A DNA stretch of 64,000 nucleotides from Mycobacterium mantenii (GTDB taxonomy: Bacteria; Actinomycetota; Actinomycetes; Mycobacteriales; Mycobacteriaceae). The stretch spans positions 1,922,001 to 1,986,000 of the forward strand of contig NZ_AP022590.1 in the NCBI RefSeq assembly GCF_010731775.1, in the 5' to 3' direction. Below the pieces are notes generated by a model. That model was not told the DNA's origin and ran no database searches. It worked only from the letters and a program-made list of their open reading frames with translations. Both the position numbers and the translations under genes were made by a program. Of this stretch, positions 36,457 to 44,845 are shown one piece after another. How positions within the stretch are numbered: the stretch's first letter is position 1; every line of letters starts with the position of its first letter.

Positions 36457-37994
36457 GGAGGGCCGAGTATCGCCGAAAGCGCCTGCCGCAGCTCCCCTTC
36501 GGGCTCGGCGGGCAGCGTGTCGCAGCGCCACCCGACAAAATCGTCCGGGCGGACCAGCAGCGCCCCTTGCGGCCCGAGGCCGGTGACCGCCGCCCACTCG
36601 TCGCTGTAGAAGCGATGCGCGGCCAGCGATGCCGAAGCCGCTGCCGCGCACCATCGCTCGTCGCCGGACAGCACAGTGAACCGGGGTCCCAGCAGATCGA
36701 GTGTCGAGACGCCCTCGTGCACCCAGACGTGCGGCACCCGAGTGCCCGGCTGGGCACGCAGCTCCTCCACCAGTCCGCCATCGTCGGCGTCACCCGTCAC
36801 GACCGCGGTCGAGCGGTACCGGTACCCGATGAGCAGGGCGAACATCGAGCACTCTTCGTCGGCTGGCAATTGCGGCGCGTCACCGCCGGCACGCAGCAGG
36901 GCCACCGACGGCCCGCTGAGCGACTGGCGCGCGGCGAACCGGCCCACCGGATGACGCTCGTCGTGGTAGGTCGCCAATAATTCCGGCGTGGCCCCGCCGT
37001 GCAGAACGGCGGCCAGTTTCCAGGCCAGGTTGTGGGCGCTTTGGATGGCGGTGTTGGCTCCCCCGGCCTTGAACGGTGGCATGGTGTGCGCCGCATCGCC
37101 GACGAGAAATGCTCGTCCGCAATCGAATTGGTCGGCCACCCGCTCGTAGGGCTGCCACGTCGCAACCTCGATGATGTCGATGTCGACCCGCTCGCCGATC
37201 GCCTTGGTGAGCAACTCGGTGCAGCGCTGCGGCGTGAACTGTTCGGCCGTCTCCCCCGCGCCGGGAAAGTAGGTGGTGATGAACATGCCGAGATCGCCCT
37301 CGGCCACCAGGAATATGCCATCCACGTCGTCGTTTTTGACCTGCACGCCGTCGCCGTCGTGCAACTTCGGGATGAACCGGCGCCAGGGCGCCCGGAAGTA
37401 GACGAAAACGACGTAGATCGGCAGTGCGCCGTAGCCGGATGTGCTGATGCCCAGCGATTTACGGATCGGGCTGTGCACACCGTCGGCACCGACGAGATAG
37501 TCGGCGCGAATGGCCTCCGACCTCCCGGTATCCGCCTCGCGGACCACCGCGGTGACACCGGTTTGATCCATCTCCAGCGAGGACAGTTCCGTGCCGTAGC
37601 GCACCTCGCCGCCGCCTCGTCGCGCAGCGTCGCGCAGGATGGGCTCGAGCCGGCTCTGCGGGCAATACTGGGCCGCCGGCTCCGGGCTGACGTTGTCCAG
37701 GCCGGCGAAGATCGCGTCAATGTCCAGCGCCGGTTCCTCCACGGTGCTGATGAGGGTGGGCTTGACCACCAGCGCCGAGACGTGCTCGGCGACCGCCCGT
37801 ATCTCGTCCCGAAGACCCAGCCCGCGCAGGATTTCCGAGCTGCGGAAACTCAGGTTGCGGGCTTTGGGGTACAGGAACGATTCCCGTCGCTTCTCGACCA
37901 GGAGCGAGCCGACCCCGTGCTGGGTCAGCAGCGCCGACATGGCCAGGCCGCCGACGCCGGCCCCAACCACGAGCACCGGAACTCGGGTGGTCAT
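36447..37994 (-). CDS. FAD-dependent aromatic hydroxylase-type monooxygenase
   Basis: The 515-residue flavoprotein has the class A monooxygenase motifs: dinucleotide fold VLVVGAGVGGLAMSALL at residues 7-23, DG motif YLVGADGVHSPIRKSLG (~165-180), and FLVGDAAHTMPPFKAGGAN (~300). The family (PheA/TetX/aklavinone hydroxylase-like) hydroxylates phenolic or polyketide-like rings with NADPH and oxygen. ATG 37994 with GGGAG 6-10 nt upstream is preferred to ATG 38012. The last ~120 residues are the thioredoxin-like C-terminal domain found in the phenol hydroxylase group. Substrate unknown. Confidence 0.9.
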   Translation of the reverse strand: MTTRVPVLVVGAGVGGLAMSALLTQHGVGSLLVEKRRESFLYPKARNLSFRSSEILRGLGLRDEIRAVAEHVSALVVKPTLISTVEEPALDIDAIFAGLDNVSPEPAAQYCPQSRLEPILRDAARRGGGEVRYGTELSSLEMDQTGVTAVVREADTGRSEAIRADYLVGADGVHSPIRKSLGISTSGYGALPIYVVFVYFRAPWRRFIPKLHDGDGVQVKNDDVDGIFLVAEGDLGMFITTYFPGAGETAEQFTPQRCTELLTKAIGERVDIDIIEVATWQPYERVADQFDCGRAFLVGDAAHTMPPFKAGGANTAIQSAHNLAWKLAAVLHGGATPELLATYHDERHPVGRFAARQSLSGPSVALLRAGGDAPQLPADEECSMFALLIGYRYRSTAVVTGDADDGGLVEELRAQPGTRVPHVWVHEGVSTLDLLGPRFTVLSGDERWCAAAASASLAAHRFYSDEWAAVTGLGPQGALLVRPDDFVGWRCDTLPAEPEGELRQALSAILGPPRA

Positions 37995-38086
37995 CTCGTC
38001 TCCCTTCGCCATCGTTCGGCAAAGTGGCAGTCTCTCTCATTAGATACTAACTTTCAATACTGCCAAAGCGCCTTTCGTGCCGCGGC

Positions 38087-38557
38087 ATGGTGCAGGATCG
38101 ACCCGTGAGCCTCTGCGCGCCGACGATGATGGACGTGGCGTTTGGCGAAGCGACAACCGGCCTGGCCGAGGGCGGCATTCCGATCGGTGCCGCGCTGTTC
38201 ACCGCCGACGGAGTTCTGCTCGGCCGTGGCCGCAATCGCCGGGTGCAACAAGGGGATCCGTCGCTGCATGCCGAAGTCGACGCGTTCCGCGCCGCGGGCC
38301 GGCAGCTCGACTATCGCTCCACAATCATGGTGACGACACTGTCGCCGTGCTGGTTTTGCAGCGGACTGGTGCGTCAGTTCAATATCGGCGCGCTGCTGGT
38401 GGGCGAATCTCGAACCTTCAGCGGGGGGCACGAATGGCTGGCGCGACACGGGGTGACAGTCACCGTTCTCGATGACCCGCGATGCGCGACACTGATGTCG
38501 GCCTTCATCGCCGCACACCCCGATCTGTGGCACGAGGACATCGGACAGGCGCCTTAG
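38087..38557 (+). CDS. Zinc-dependent cytosine/nucleoside deaminase (yeast FCY1-like)
   Basis: The 156-residue protein has the CDA-fold zinc site: His61 and catalytic Glu63 in SLHAEVDAF, and Cys88/Cys91 in TTLSPCWFCSG. The SPCWFCSG wording and the acidic C-terminal end WHED resemble yeast-type cytosine deaminase more than tRNA adenosine deaminase, so cytosine to uracil is the best guess. ATG 38087 or GTG 38105 may be the start. It diverges from the FAD monooxygenase across ~90 bp and its stop overlaps the stop of glpD1 by 4 nt. Confidence 0.85.
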   Translation: MVQDRPVSLCAPTMMDVAFGEATTGLAEGGIPIGAALFTADGVLLGRGRNRRVQQGDPSLHAEVDAFRAAGRQLDYRSTIMVTTLSPCWFCSGLVRQFNIGALLVGESRTFSGGHEWLARHGVTVTVLDDPRCATLMSAFIAAHPDLWHEDIGQAP

Positions 38558-40098
38558 CCAAAGCGCGCCAGGAACTCCTCTGCCACGGCGGCCACCCGCT
38601 CGCGGTCGCGCGCTACCAACCCGATCCGGGTCCGCCGGTCCAGGATGTCTGAGACGTTCAGCGCGCCCTCATGGGTTATCGCGTATTCGAATTCGGCTCT
38701 GCTGACGTCGATTTCGGCGGCGACGGGCAAGGTCGGCCGGTCACAGGTCGCGGCGGCGACAACCTTGGGCGCCTCGGCGCCGTAGCGCTGCACCAGCGAC
38801 GCCGGCAGCGCGGTGTCGCTGGTCGCGATCACCCCCGGATTGACCGGCGCCCCGATCAGCGGCAGATAGCGGGTCCGGCATTTCGCGGCGCGCAGGCGCC
38901 GCACCCGGATCGCGCGATCCAGCACATCCTGTGCCATATAGCGGTATTCGGTCAGCTTCCCGCCGATCACACTGATCACCCCGGACGCCGATTCCACGAC
39001 GGCGTGTTCGCGGGACACGTCGGCGGTGCGGCCCTCGCCGGTGTCGATCAGCGGCCGCAGCCCGGCGTAGGCGCCAATCACGTCGGTGGCGACCAGGCCG
39101 GTCCCCAGCGCGGTGTTCACCGTGTCGAGCAGGAACGTGATCTCGTCGACCGACGGTTCGGGCACATCCGGAACGGGACCGGGAGCCGCCTCGTCGGTCA
39201 GCCCCAGATACACCCGGCCCAGCTGTTCGGGCATGGCGAACACGAAGCGGTTGAGCTCACCGGGAATCGGAATGGTCAGTGCCGCAGTCGGATTCCCGAA
39301 TGTCTCGGCATCGAAAACCAGATGCGTGCCGCGACTGGGCCGCAACCGCAACGAGCCGTCAATCTCGCCCGCCCACACCCCGGCCGCGTTGATGACCGCG
39401 CCCGCCGCCACGTCGAACGATTCCCCTCCGCCGCGCATGTCGGTCAGCCGCACCGAGGTGCCGGTGGCCCGCGACGCCGAAACATAGGTCAGGATTCGGG
39501 CGCCGTGCTGCGCCGCAGTGCGCGCGACCGCGGTGACCAGTCGCGCGTCGTCGATCAGTTGACCGTCGTAGGCCAAAAAGCCTCCGTCCAGGCCGTCGCG
39601 TCGCACGGTGGGCGCCATCTCCACGACGCGCTGCGCCGAAATCCGGCGCGAGCGGGGCAGGGTCGACGCCGGGGTACCGGCGAGGAACCGCAACGCGTCA
39701 CCGGCCAGGAACCCGCCGCGCACCAGGGCCCGCTGGCCGGGGCTCATCGACGGCAGCAACGGCACCACCTGCGGCATGGGATGAACCAGGTGAGGGGCGT
39801 TGCGCGTCATCAGGATTCCCCGCTCGATGGCACTGCGCCGGGCAATGCCCACGTTGCCGGTCGCCAGGTAGCGCAGCCCGCCGTGGACCAGTTTGGAACT
39901 CCAGCGGCTGGTGCCGAACGCCAGGTCGTGTTTCTCCACCAGCGCCACCCGCAGCCCGCGCGCCGCGGCATCCAGCGCGATCCCGGCACCGGTGATACCG
40001 CCGCCGATCACCACGACGTCCAACGGTTCACCCTCGGCGAGTGCGGTCAGGTCGGCCGCGCGGCGCGCGGCGTTCAGCGCGGTCGGATCGGCTATCAC
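38554..40098 (-). CDS. glpD1: Glycerol-3-phosphate dehydrogenase (FAD)
   Basis: The 514-residue GlpD-family flavoenzyme oxidises glycerol-3-phosphate to DHAP at the membrane and feeds electrons to the quinone pool. Motifs: VVVIGGGITGAGIALDAAARG near residue 30, FGTSRWSSKLVHGGLRYL and VINAAGVWAG. A C-terminal GlpO-type helical domain ends with the ARFG tail. The start is the GTG at 40098, which forms GTGA with the stop of the TetR gene; the open frame continues to 40515 but that part is antisense to the TetR gene. It corresponds to Rv2249c. Confidence 0.94.
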   Translation of the reverse strand: MIADPTALNAARRAADLTALAEGEPLDVVVIGGGITGAGIALDAAARGLRVALVEKHDLAFGTSRWSSKLVHGGLRYLATGNVGIARRSAIERGILMTRNAPHLVHPMPQVVPLLPSMSPGQRALVRGGFLAGDALRFLAGTPASTLPRSRRISAQRVVEMAPTVRRDGLDGGFLAYDGQLIDDARLVTAVARTAAQHGARILTYVSASRATGTSVRLTDMRGGGESFDVAAGAVINAAGVWAGEIDGSLRLRPSRGTHLVFDAETFGNPTAALTIPIPGELNRFVFAMPEQLGRVYLGLTDEAAPGPVPDVPEPSVDEITFLLDTVNTALGTGLVATDVIGAYAGLRPLIDTGEGRTADVSREHAVVESASGVISVIGGKLTEYRYMAQDVLDRAIRVRRLRAAKCRTRYLPLIGAPVNPGVIATSDTALPASLVQRYGAEAPKVVAAATCDRPTLPVAAEIDVSRAEFEYAITHEGALNVSDILDRRTRIGLVARDRERVAAVAEEFLARFG

Positions 40099-40664
40099 GA
40101 CAGGTATCCGTTCAGCGAGTAGGCAAGCTCGGCGCCCATGGCGTCGGCGTCGAGCATCGGTTCGACCATCCGCGCCGACTGGATGGTCGACTGCGCGATC
40201 AGCAGCACCATGGTGGCCATCTGGACCGGGTCGCCGGGCCGGACGCTGCCGTGCCGCTGGGCCACCCGCAGCCGGGCGGCCAGCGCGTCGATCAACATGC
40301 GCTGGCTGGTCCCCAACCGTTCGGTGATGTACGTCGATGCAAGGTCCGAGTGCAGCACCGACATCACCAAGCGGTCCGCGCGCAGTCGATCCGTCACCGT
40401 AACTATCTGTCGCACAAGCGATTCGCGATCGTCTCCGAGCAACGGCGCGTCGCGCATCACCTCGGTGACGTGCTGGGTCAACAGCGCCGCCACGATCGAC
40501 TGCGTGTCCGGCCACCGCCGGTACACCGTCGGCCTGCTGACGCCCGCGCGCCGGGCTATCTCGGCGAGGGTCACCCGGCCCACGCCGAAATCCACCACAC
40601 AGCTGGCCGCCGCCCCGAGGATGCGCTCGCCGGTATCCAACCTTGCGTTACGGGTTGACAACAT
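40095..40664 (-). CDS. TetR-family transcriptional regulator (Rv2250c homologue)
   Basis: The 189-residue regulator has the TetR HTH at about residues 15-55 (VTLAEIARRAGVSRPTVYRRWPD). The rest is a helical ligand-binding domain ending LNGYLS. It overlaps glpD1 by 4 nt and is divergent from the AGPS-like gene; only 17 bp separate the two start codons. It probably represses both directions. The ligand is unknown. Confidence 0.93.
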   Translation of the reverse strand: MLSTRNARLDTGERILGAAASCVVDFGVGRVTLAEIARRAGVSRPTVYRRWPDTQSIVAALLTQHVTEVMRDAPLLGDDRESLVRQIVTVTDRLRADRLVMSVLHSDLASTYITERLGTSQRMLIDALAARLRVAQRHGSVRPGDPVQMATMVLLIAQSTIQSARMVEPMLDADAMGAELAYSLNGYLS

Positions 40665-40681
40665 ATGTAATACTGTAACGC
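40645..40681. promoter_or_regulatory. Candidate TetR operator with inverted ends in a 17-bp divergent gap
   Basis: GCGTTAC at 40645-40651 is the exact complement of GTAACGC at 40675-40681, and between them lies AT-rich sequence with ACATATGT at 40661-40668. The region covers the first codons of the TetR gene and touches the ATG of the plus-strand gene. Such a tight arrangement suggests at least one leaderless transcript. Binding by the TetR protein is inferred from position only. Confidence 0.5.
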
Positions 40682-42292
40682 ATGACGCATCCCCAGGAGC
40701 TTCTGCCGCCGATGAAATGGAACGGCTGGGGAGATCCCGCCGCGGCCAAGCCGCTCTCGGAGGGGATCCGGTCATTACTGCAGCAGGCCGTCGGGGTCGA
40801 GGGGTCCCACACGGCCGAACTGCAATCCGACCAGGTGAAGCTGCGCCCGTCGGCGTTGTCGCAGTCCGATCACGAGGCACTGGCCGCCATCGCCGGCGCC
40901 GAGTACTGCCGCACCGCGGACCCCGATCGGTTGCTACGCGCGGGCGGCAAATCCACCATCGACCTGCTCAACCGCATGGAGCGTGGTCCACAGGATGCGC
41001 CCGATGCGGTGTTGCTTCCCGGCGACGACGAAGCCGTCGCCGCGATCCTGCGCTACTGCTCGCAGCATCGCATCGCCGTCGTGCCCTTCGGCGGGGGCAC
41101 CAGCGTGGTCGGTGGGCTCGATCCCATCCGCGCGGACTTCTCGGCCGTGGTCTCGCTTGATCTGCGCCGCTTCGATCAACTCATCTCTTTGGACCAAGTG
41201 TCCGGCCAGGCCGTCTTCGGGGCGGGAGTCACCGGACCGGATGCCGAAAGACTCCTTGGCGCCCAAGGCTTTTCACTCGGCCATTTCCCGCAGAGTTTCG
41301 AATACGCCACCATCGGCGGTTTCGCCGCCACCCGCTCCTCGGGACAGGACTCAGCAGGCTACGGCCGATTCAACGACATGGTGCGGGGGCTGCGGGTGGT
41401 CACCCCGGTGGGCATCATGGACCTGGGCCGGGCACCGGAATCGGCCGCGGGTCCCGACCTGCGCCAGCTGTTGATCGGCTCGGAGGGCACCCTGGGCGTC
41501 ATCACCCGGGCGCGGCTGCGGGTGCACCGAGCGCCCGAGGCCGTCCGCTACGAGGCGTGGTCGTTCCCCGATTTCGAGACCGGGGCCGCCGCCCTGCGCG
41601 CGGTCACCCAAAATGCCACCGGCCCCACCGTCATTCGGCTCTCCGACGAGGCCGAGACCGGAGTCAACCTCGCCACCACCGAGGCCATCGGTGAATCTCA
41701 GGTCACCGGCGGATGCCTGGGCATCACCGTGTTCGAAGGCACCAAGGAACACGCCGAGAGCCGGCACGCCGAAACCAGCGCACTACTGGCGGCCCGGGGC
41801 GGGACCTCGCTGGGCGAAGGACCGGCGCGGGCCTGGGAGCGCGGCCGGTTCGGCGCGCCGTACCTGCGCGATTCGCTACTCGCGGCGGACGCGCTGTGCG
41901 AAACCCTGGAGACCGCCATCGACTGGTCAGGCGTTCCCGCACTGAAAGCCGCTGTCACCAAAGCACTTACCGAGGCGCTCGCCGCGAGCGGCACGCCGGC
42001 CCTTGTGATGTGTCACATTTCCCACGTCTACCCCACCGGCGCGTCGTTGTACTTCACCGTCGTCGCCGGGCAACGGGGCAATCCGATCGAGCAATGGAAA
42101 GCCGCCAAAAGGGCCGCGTCGGATGCCATCATGGCGACCGGCGGGACCATCACCCACCATCATGCGGTCGGTGCCGACCACCGGCCGTGGATGCGCGACG
42201 AGATAGGCGAACTGGGAGTGCAGGTGCTACGCGCGGTCAAGGCGACATTGGATCCGGCCGGAATTCTCAATCCCGGCAAGCTGATTCCGTGA
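40682..42292 (+). CDS. FAD-linked oxidase, alkyldihydroxyacetonephosphate synthase-like (Rv2251 homologue)
   Basis: The 536-residue protein has a PCMH-type FAD-binding domain (VVPFGGGTSVVGGLDP; the EYATIGGFAATRSSGQDSAGYG block; LIGSEGTLGVITRARLRVHR) and a C-terminal FAD-oxidase cap (TLDPAGILNPGKLIP at the end). Overall order is that of alkyl-DHAP synthase, which makes the ether bond of ether lipids, but bacterial members may act on other acyl or alkyl glycerones. The ATG at 40682 has no Shine-Dalgarno; ATG 40712 (MKWNGWGDP) is an alternative. The downstream kinase gene overlaps by GTGA. Confidence 0.88.
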   Translation: MTHPQELLPPMKWNGWGDPAAAKPLSEGIRSLLQQAVGVEGSHTAELQSDQVKLRPSALSQSDHEALAAIAGAEYCRTADPDRLLRAGGKSTIDLLNRMERGPQDAPDAVLLPGDDEAVAAILRYCSQHRIAVVPFGGGTSVVGGLDPIRADFSAVVSLDLRRFDQLISLDQVSGQAVFGAGVTGPDAERLLGAQGFSLGHFPQSFEYATIGGFAATRSSGQDSAGYGRFNDMVRGLRVVTPVGIMDLGRAPESAAGPDLRQLLIGSEGTLGVITRARLRVHRAPEAVRYEAWSFPDFETGAAALRAVTQNATGPTVIRLSDEAETGVNLATTEAIGESQVTGGCLGITVFEGTKEHAESRHAETSALLAARGGTSLGEGPARAWERGRFGAPYLRDSLLAADALCETLETAIDWSGVPALKAAVTKALTEALAASGTPALVMCHISHVYPTGASLYFTVVAGQRGNPIEQWKAAKRAASDAIMATGGTITHHHAVGADHRPWMRDEIGELGVQVLRAVKATLDPAGILNPGKLIP

Positions 42293-43200
42293 CCCGCCGC
42301 GAGGTCGGCAAAGTCACCGCGCTGACCAATCCCGTCTCCGGACACGGCGCCGCCATCCGCGCGGCCCAGGTCGCGATCGCCCGCCTGCACGAGCGGGGCG
42401 TGCAGGTCACCGAGATCATCGGCGACGACGCGCAAGACGCGCGCCACCTGGTAGCCGCCGAACTCGATATGGGAACGGACGCGGTCATGGTCACCGGCGG
42501 CGACGGCGTCGTCTCCAACGCGCTGCAGGTGCTGGCGGGCACCGATGTTCCGCTGGGCATCGTCCCGGCGGGCACCGGCAACGACCACGCCCGTGAATTC
42601 GGCATCCCCACAAAGGATCCCGGAGCCGCCGCGGACGTCGTCGCCGATGGCTGGACGGAAACCATTGACTTGGGCCGGATCCGGTGGGGTGACGCTGAAA
42701 AGTGGTTCGGCACTGTGGCGGCCACCGGATTCGACTCCCTGGTGACCGACCGCGCCAATCGGATGAGCTGGCCGCACGGGCGGCTGCGCTATTACGTCGC
42801 GATGCTGGCCGAGCTGTCCCAGCTGCGGCTCCTACCCTTCCGCTTGGTGCTCGACGGCACCAAGGAGATCGACGCCAACATCACGCTCGCCGCCTTCGGC
42901 AACACCCGCAGCTACGGCGGCGGGCTGCTGATCTGTCCCAACGCCGACCCCACCGACGGCCTGCTCGACATCACCATGGCCCACTCGGCGTCCCGGACCA
43001 AACTGGTCCGCCTGTTCCCCACCGTCATGAAAGGGACTCACGTCAACCTCGACGAGGTCAGCACGGCACGGGCCAAAACGATCCACGTCGAGTGCCCCGG
43101 CATCAACGTCTACGCCGACGGCGACTTCGCCTGCGCGCTACCGGCCGAGATCTCGGCGGTGCCTGGAGCCCTGCAGATCCTTCGCCCGGCCAACCGATAG
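42289..43200 (+). CDS. Diacylglycerol kinase-like lipid kinase (Rv2252 homologue)
   Basis: The 303-residue DAGK-catalytic protein has the nucleotide motif VTGGDGVVSNALQVLAG and the LGIVPAGTGNDHAREFGIP block of the DgkB/sphingosine-kinase family; YADGDFACALPAEISAVPGAL closes it. The M. tuberculosis homologue phosphorylates diacylglycerol and feeds phosphatidylinositol mannoside synthesis. GTG 42289 overlaps the stop of the AGPS-like gene. With glpD1 and that gene it makes a glycerolipid-directed set. Confidence 0.93.
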   Translation: MTRREVGKVTALTNPVSGHGAAIRAAQVAIARLHERGVQVTEIIGDDAQDARHLVAAELDMGTDAVMVTGGDGVVSNALQVLAGTDVPLGIVPAGTGNDHAREFGIPTKDPGAAADVVADGWTETIDLGRIRWGDAEKWFGTVAATGFDSLVTDRANRMSWPHGRLRYYVAMLAELSQLRLLPFRLVLDGTKEIDANITLAAFGNTRSYGGGLLICPNADPTDGLLDITMAHSASRTKLVRLFPTVMKGTHVNLDEVSTARAKTIHVECPGINVYADGDFACALPAEISAVPGALQILRPANR

Positions 43201-43225
43201 GCGCGGTCTCCGGGGACCATTACCG

Positions 43226-43345
43226 CGTGTTCGAAAGCGCTAGCTGATGCGCTAGCTGTTTGCGGAGTCGCTTATTGCTTCCAGACAGGCGGTTAGAGAG
43301 ACGGCCCGACAGGCGGTTAGAGAGACGGCCCGACAGGCGGCCCGG
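43226..43345. repeat. GCTAGC-N6-GCTAGC element followed by a 24-bp tandem repeat
   Basis: GCTAGC at 43239-43244 and 43251-43256 are spaced 12 bp start to start and followed by TGTTT; the same spacing and tail occur at 54222-54244. About 25 bp further, the 24-bp unit GACAGGCGGTTAGAGAGACG (with GCCC after it) occurs at 43284-43307 and 43308-43331, then a partial third copy (GACAGGCGG at 43332). No gene overlaps this stretch between the kinase and DUF3145 genes. Confidence 0.85.
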
Positions 43346-43362
43346 ACGACGCCGCCGATCGA

Positions 43363-43875
43363 TTAACCGACGCCCCGGCTCAACCAGGTCACCTCGCCGA
43401 CGTCGCCGCCGTCGCGGTAGGCCTCGAGCGCCTCATCCCAGGCCGTGCCCAGCACCGAGTCCAACTCCGCGGCCAGGGTGTCGGCGCCCTGGGCCATCAT
43501 CGACCGTAGCCGCATCTCCCCGACCATGACGTCGCCGTTGGCGCTCATCGCCCCGCTCCACAGACCCAGTTGCGGGGTGTGGCTGAACCGGTGGCCGTCG
43601 ACGCCGGGGCTGGGATCCTCGGTGACCTCGAACCGCAGCACGGACCACGACCGCAACGCGTTGGCCAGTTTGGCGCCGGTGCCCACCGGTCCGACCCAAT
43701 TGGTGACCGCGCGCAGCTGTCCGGGCATCGCCGGCTGGGGCGTCCAGTTCAGATTCGCCTTGGCACCCAGGGTCGACGACAACGCCCACTCGACATGCGG
43801 GCAAACCGCCGCCGGCGAAGCGTGCACGTACACCACGCCAGTCGTCACGTCGGCGAATTGATTTGACGCTCGCAT
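43363..43875 (-). CDS. DUF3145 family protein (Rv2256c homologue)
   Basis: A 170-residue protein matching the actinobacterial DUF3145 family: GVVYVHASPAAVCPHVEWAL, NLNWTPQPAMPGQLRA and SYTPQ-like SHTPQLGLWSGAMS, plus the conserved LDSVLGTAWDEALEAYRDG. Function unknown. ATG 43875 follows AAGGAGCAGGAA, a good ribosome site; the frame extends to 43914 without it. It lies at the same relative place as in M. tuberculosis, before the serine hydrolase gene. Confidence 0.9.
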   Translation of the reverse strand: MRASNQFADVTTGVVYVHASPAAVCPHVEWALSSTLGAKANLNWTPQPAMPGQLRAVTNWVGPVGTGAKLANALRSWSVLRFEVTEDPSPGVDGHRFSHTPQLGLWSGAMSANGDVMVGEMRLRSMMAQGADTLAAELDSVLGTAWDEALEAYRDGGDVGEVTWLSRGVG

Positions 43876-44026
43876 TTCCTGCTCCTTCGGTTCCACGAGG
43901 GACGTCTTCCCCAACGACCTGCGGACCCGACAAACAGGGCAGCTTGCTGAAATCTTCGATTTTTTGTGTGTCGTGCGTGTCTATTGTGCCTTGTGATACC
44001 CGTGTTGCGCTAGTGTGCATTTCCCA

Positions 44027-44845
44027 TTAGCTGTAATCGGCTATCACAGCGTCGGAAATCGCCGGCCACGCCTGCAGCGCCCACTTCCCGAAATCCCGGT
44101 CTGTGAGGACCACCAGCGCCAGGTCTTTTTCCGGATCTGCCCAGATGAAACCGCCTGCTTGGCCGAAATGGCCGTACGTTCGCGCGGAATTGCGCGCGCC
44201 CGTCCAGTGCGGCGATTTCGCGTCGCGGAGCTCAAAACCCAGCCCCCAGTCATTGGGCCGTTGCACCCCGTAACCCGGCAGAACACCGTCCAGACCGGGA
44301 AACTGCACCGTCGTCGCCTCGGCGTGCAGGCCCGCCGAGACCGTCGCCGGGCGCAGCAGGTCCCCCGCGAACGCCGCCAAGTCGGCCACCGTCGACCTCG
44401 CACCGAACCCGGCGGCCACCGCCCCGCCGTCCAGGCTGGTCGCCGCCATGCCCAGCGGTTCGCACACCGCCTCGGTCAGATAGCGGGCGAACTCGATGCC
44501 GGTGGCGTGCTCCACGGTCTGCCCCAGCACGGTGAAGCCCTGGTTGGAGTAGATCCGGCGAGCACCGGGGGCGGCCAGCACCCGGTCGGAGTGCATCGAC
44601 AGACCCGACGCGTGGGACAGCAGGTGGCGGACGGTGGCGCCGGGCGGGCCGGCGGCCGTGTCGAGGTCCACCGCACCCTCTTCGATGGCGACCTGCACGG
44701 CCCGGGCCGCCAGCGGCTTGGTCACCGAGGCCAATTCGAACACCCGCTCGGTGTCGCCGTGGCCGGCCAGCACACCGCCGGGCCCCACCACCGCCGCGGC
44801 GGCGGCCCCGACCGGCCAGTCGGCCAGGGCGTCGAGGGCCGCCAT
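44027..44845 (-). CDS. Beta-lactamase-fold serine hydrolase (Rv2257c homologue)
   Basis: The 272-residue enzyme has the penicillin-binding/class C set: SxxK as Ser40-Val-Thr-Lys43, Y-x-N as Tyr99-Ser-Asn101, and HFGQAGG as the third motif (HxG replaces KTG). No signal peptide is seen, so it is probably cytosolic, and an esterase role is more likely than antibiotic resistance. ATG 44845 shares a base with the stop of the upstream methyltransferase gene; GTG 44848 is a possible start. Confidence 0.9.
   Translation of the reverse strand: MAALDALADWPVGAAAAAVVGPGGVLAGHGDTERVFELASVTKPLAARAVQVAIEEGAVDLDTAAGPPGATVRHLLSHASGLSMHSDRVLAAPGARRIYSNQGFTVLGQTVEHATGIEFARYLTEAVCEPLGMAATSLDGGAVAAGFGARSTVADLAAFAGDLLRPATVSAGLHAEATTVQFPGLDGVLPGYGVQRPNDWGLGFELRDAKSPHWTGARNSARTYGHFGQAGGFIWADPEKDLALVVLTDRDFGKWALQAWPAISDAVIADYS

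Noticed and set aside
40099..40515. N-terminal extension of glpD1.
   Set aside because: It would read through the TetR gene in antisense; the GTGA overlap at 40095-40098 gives a natural start.
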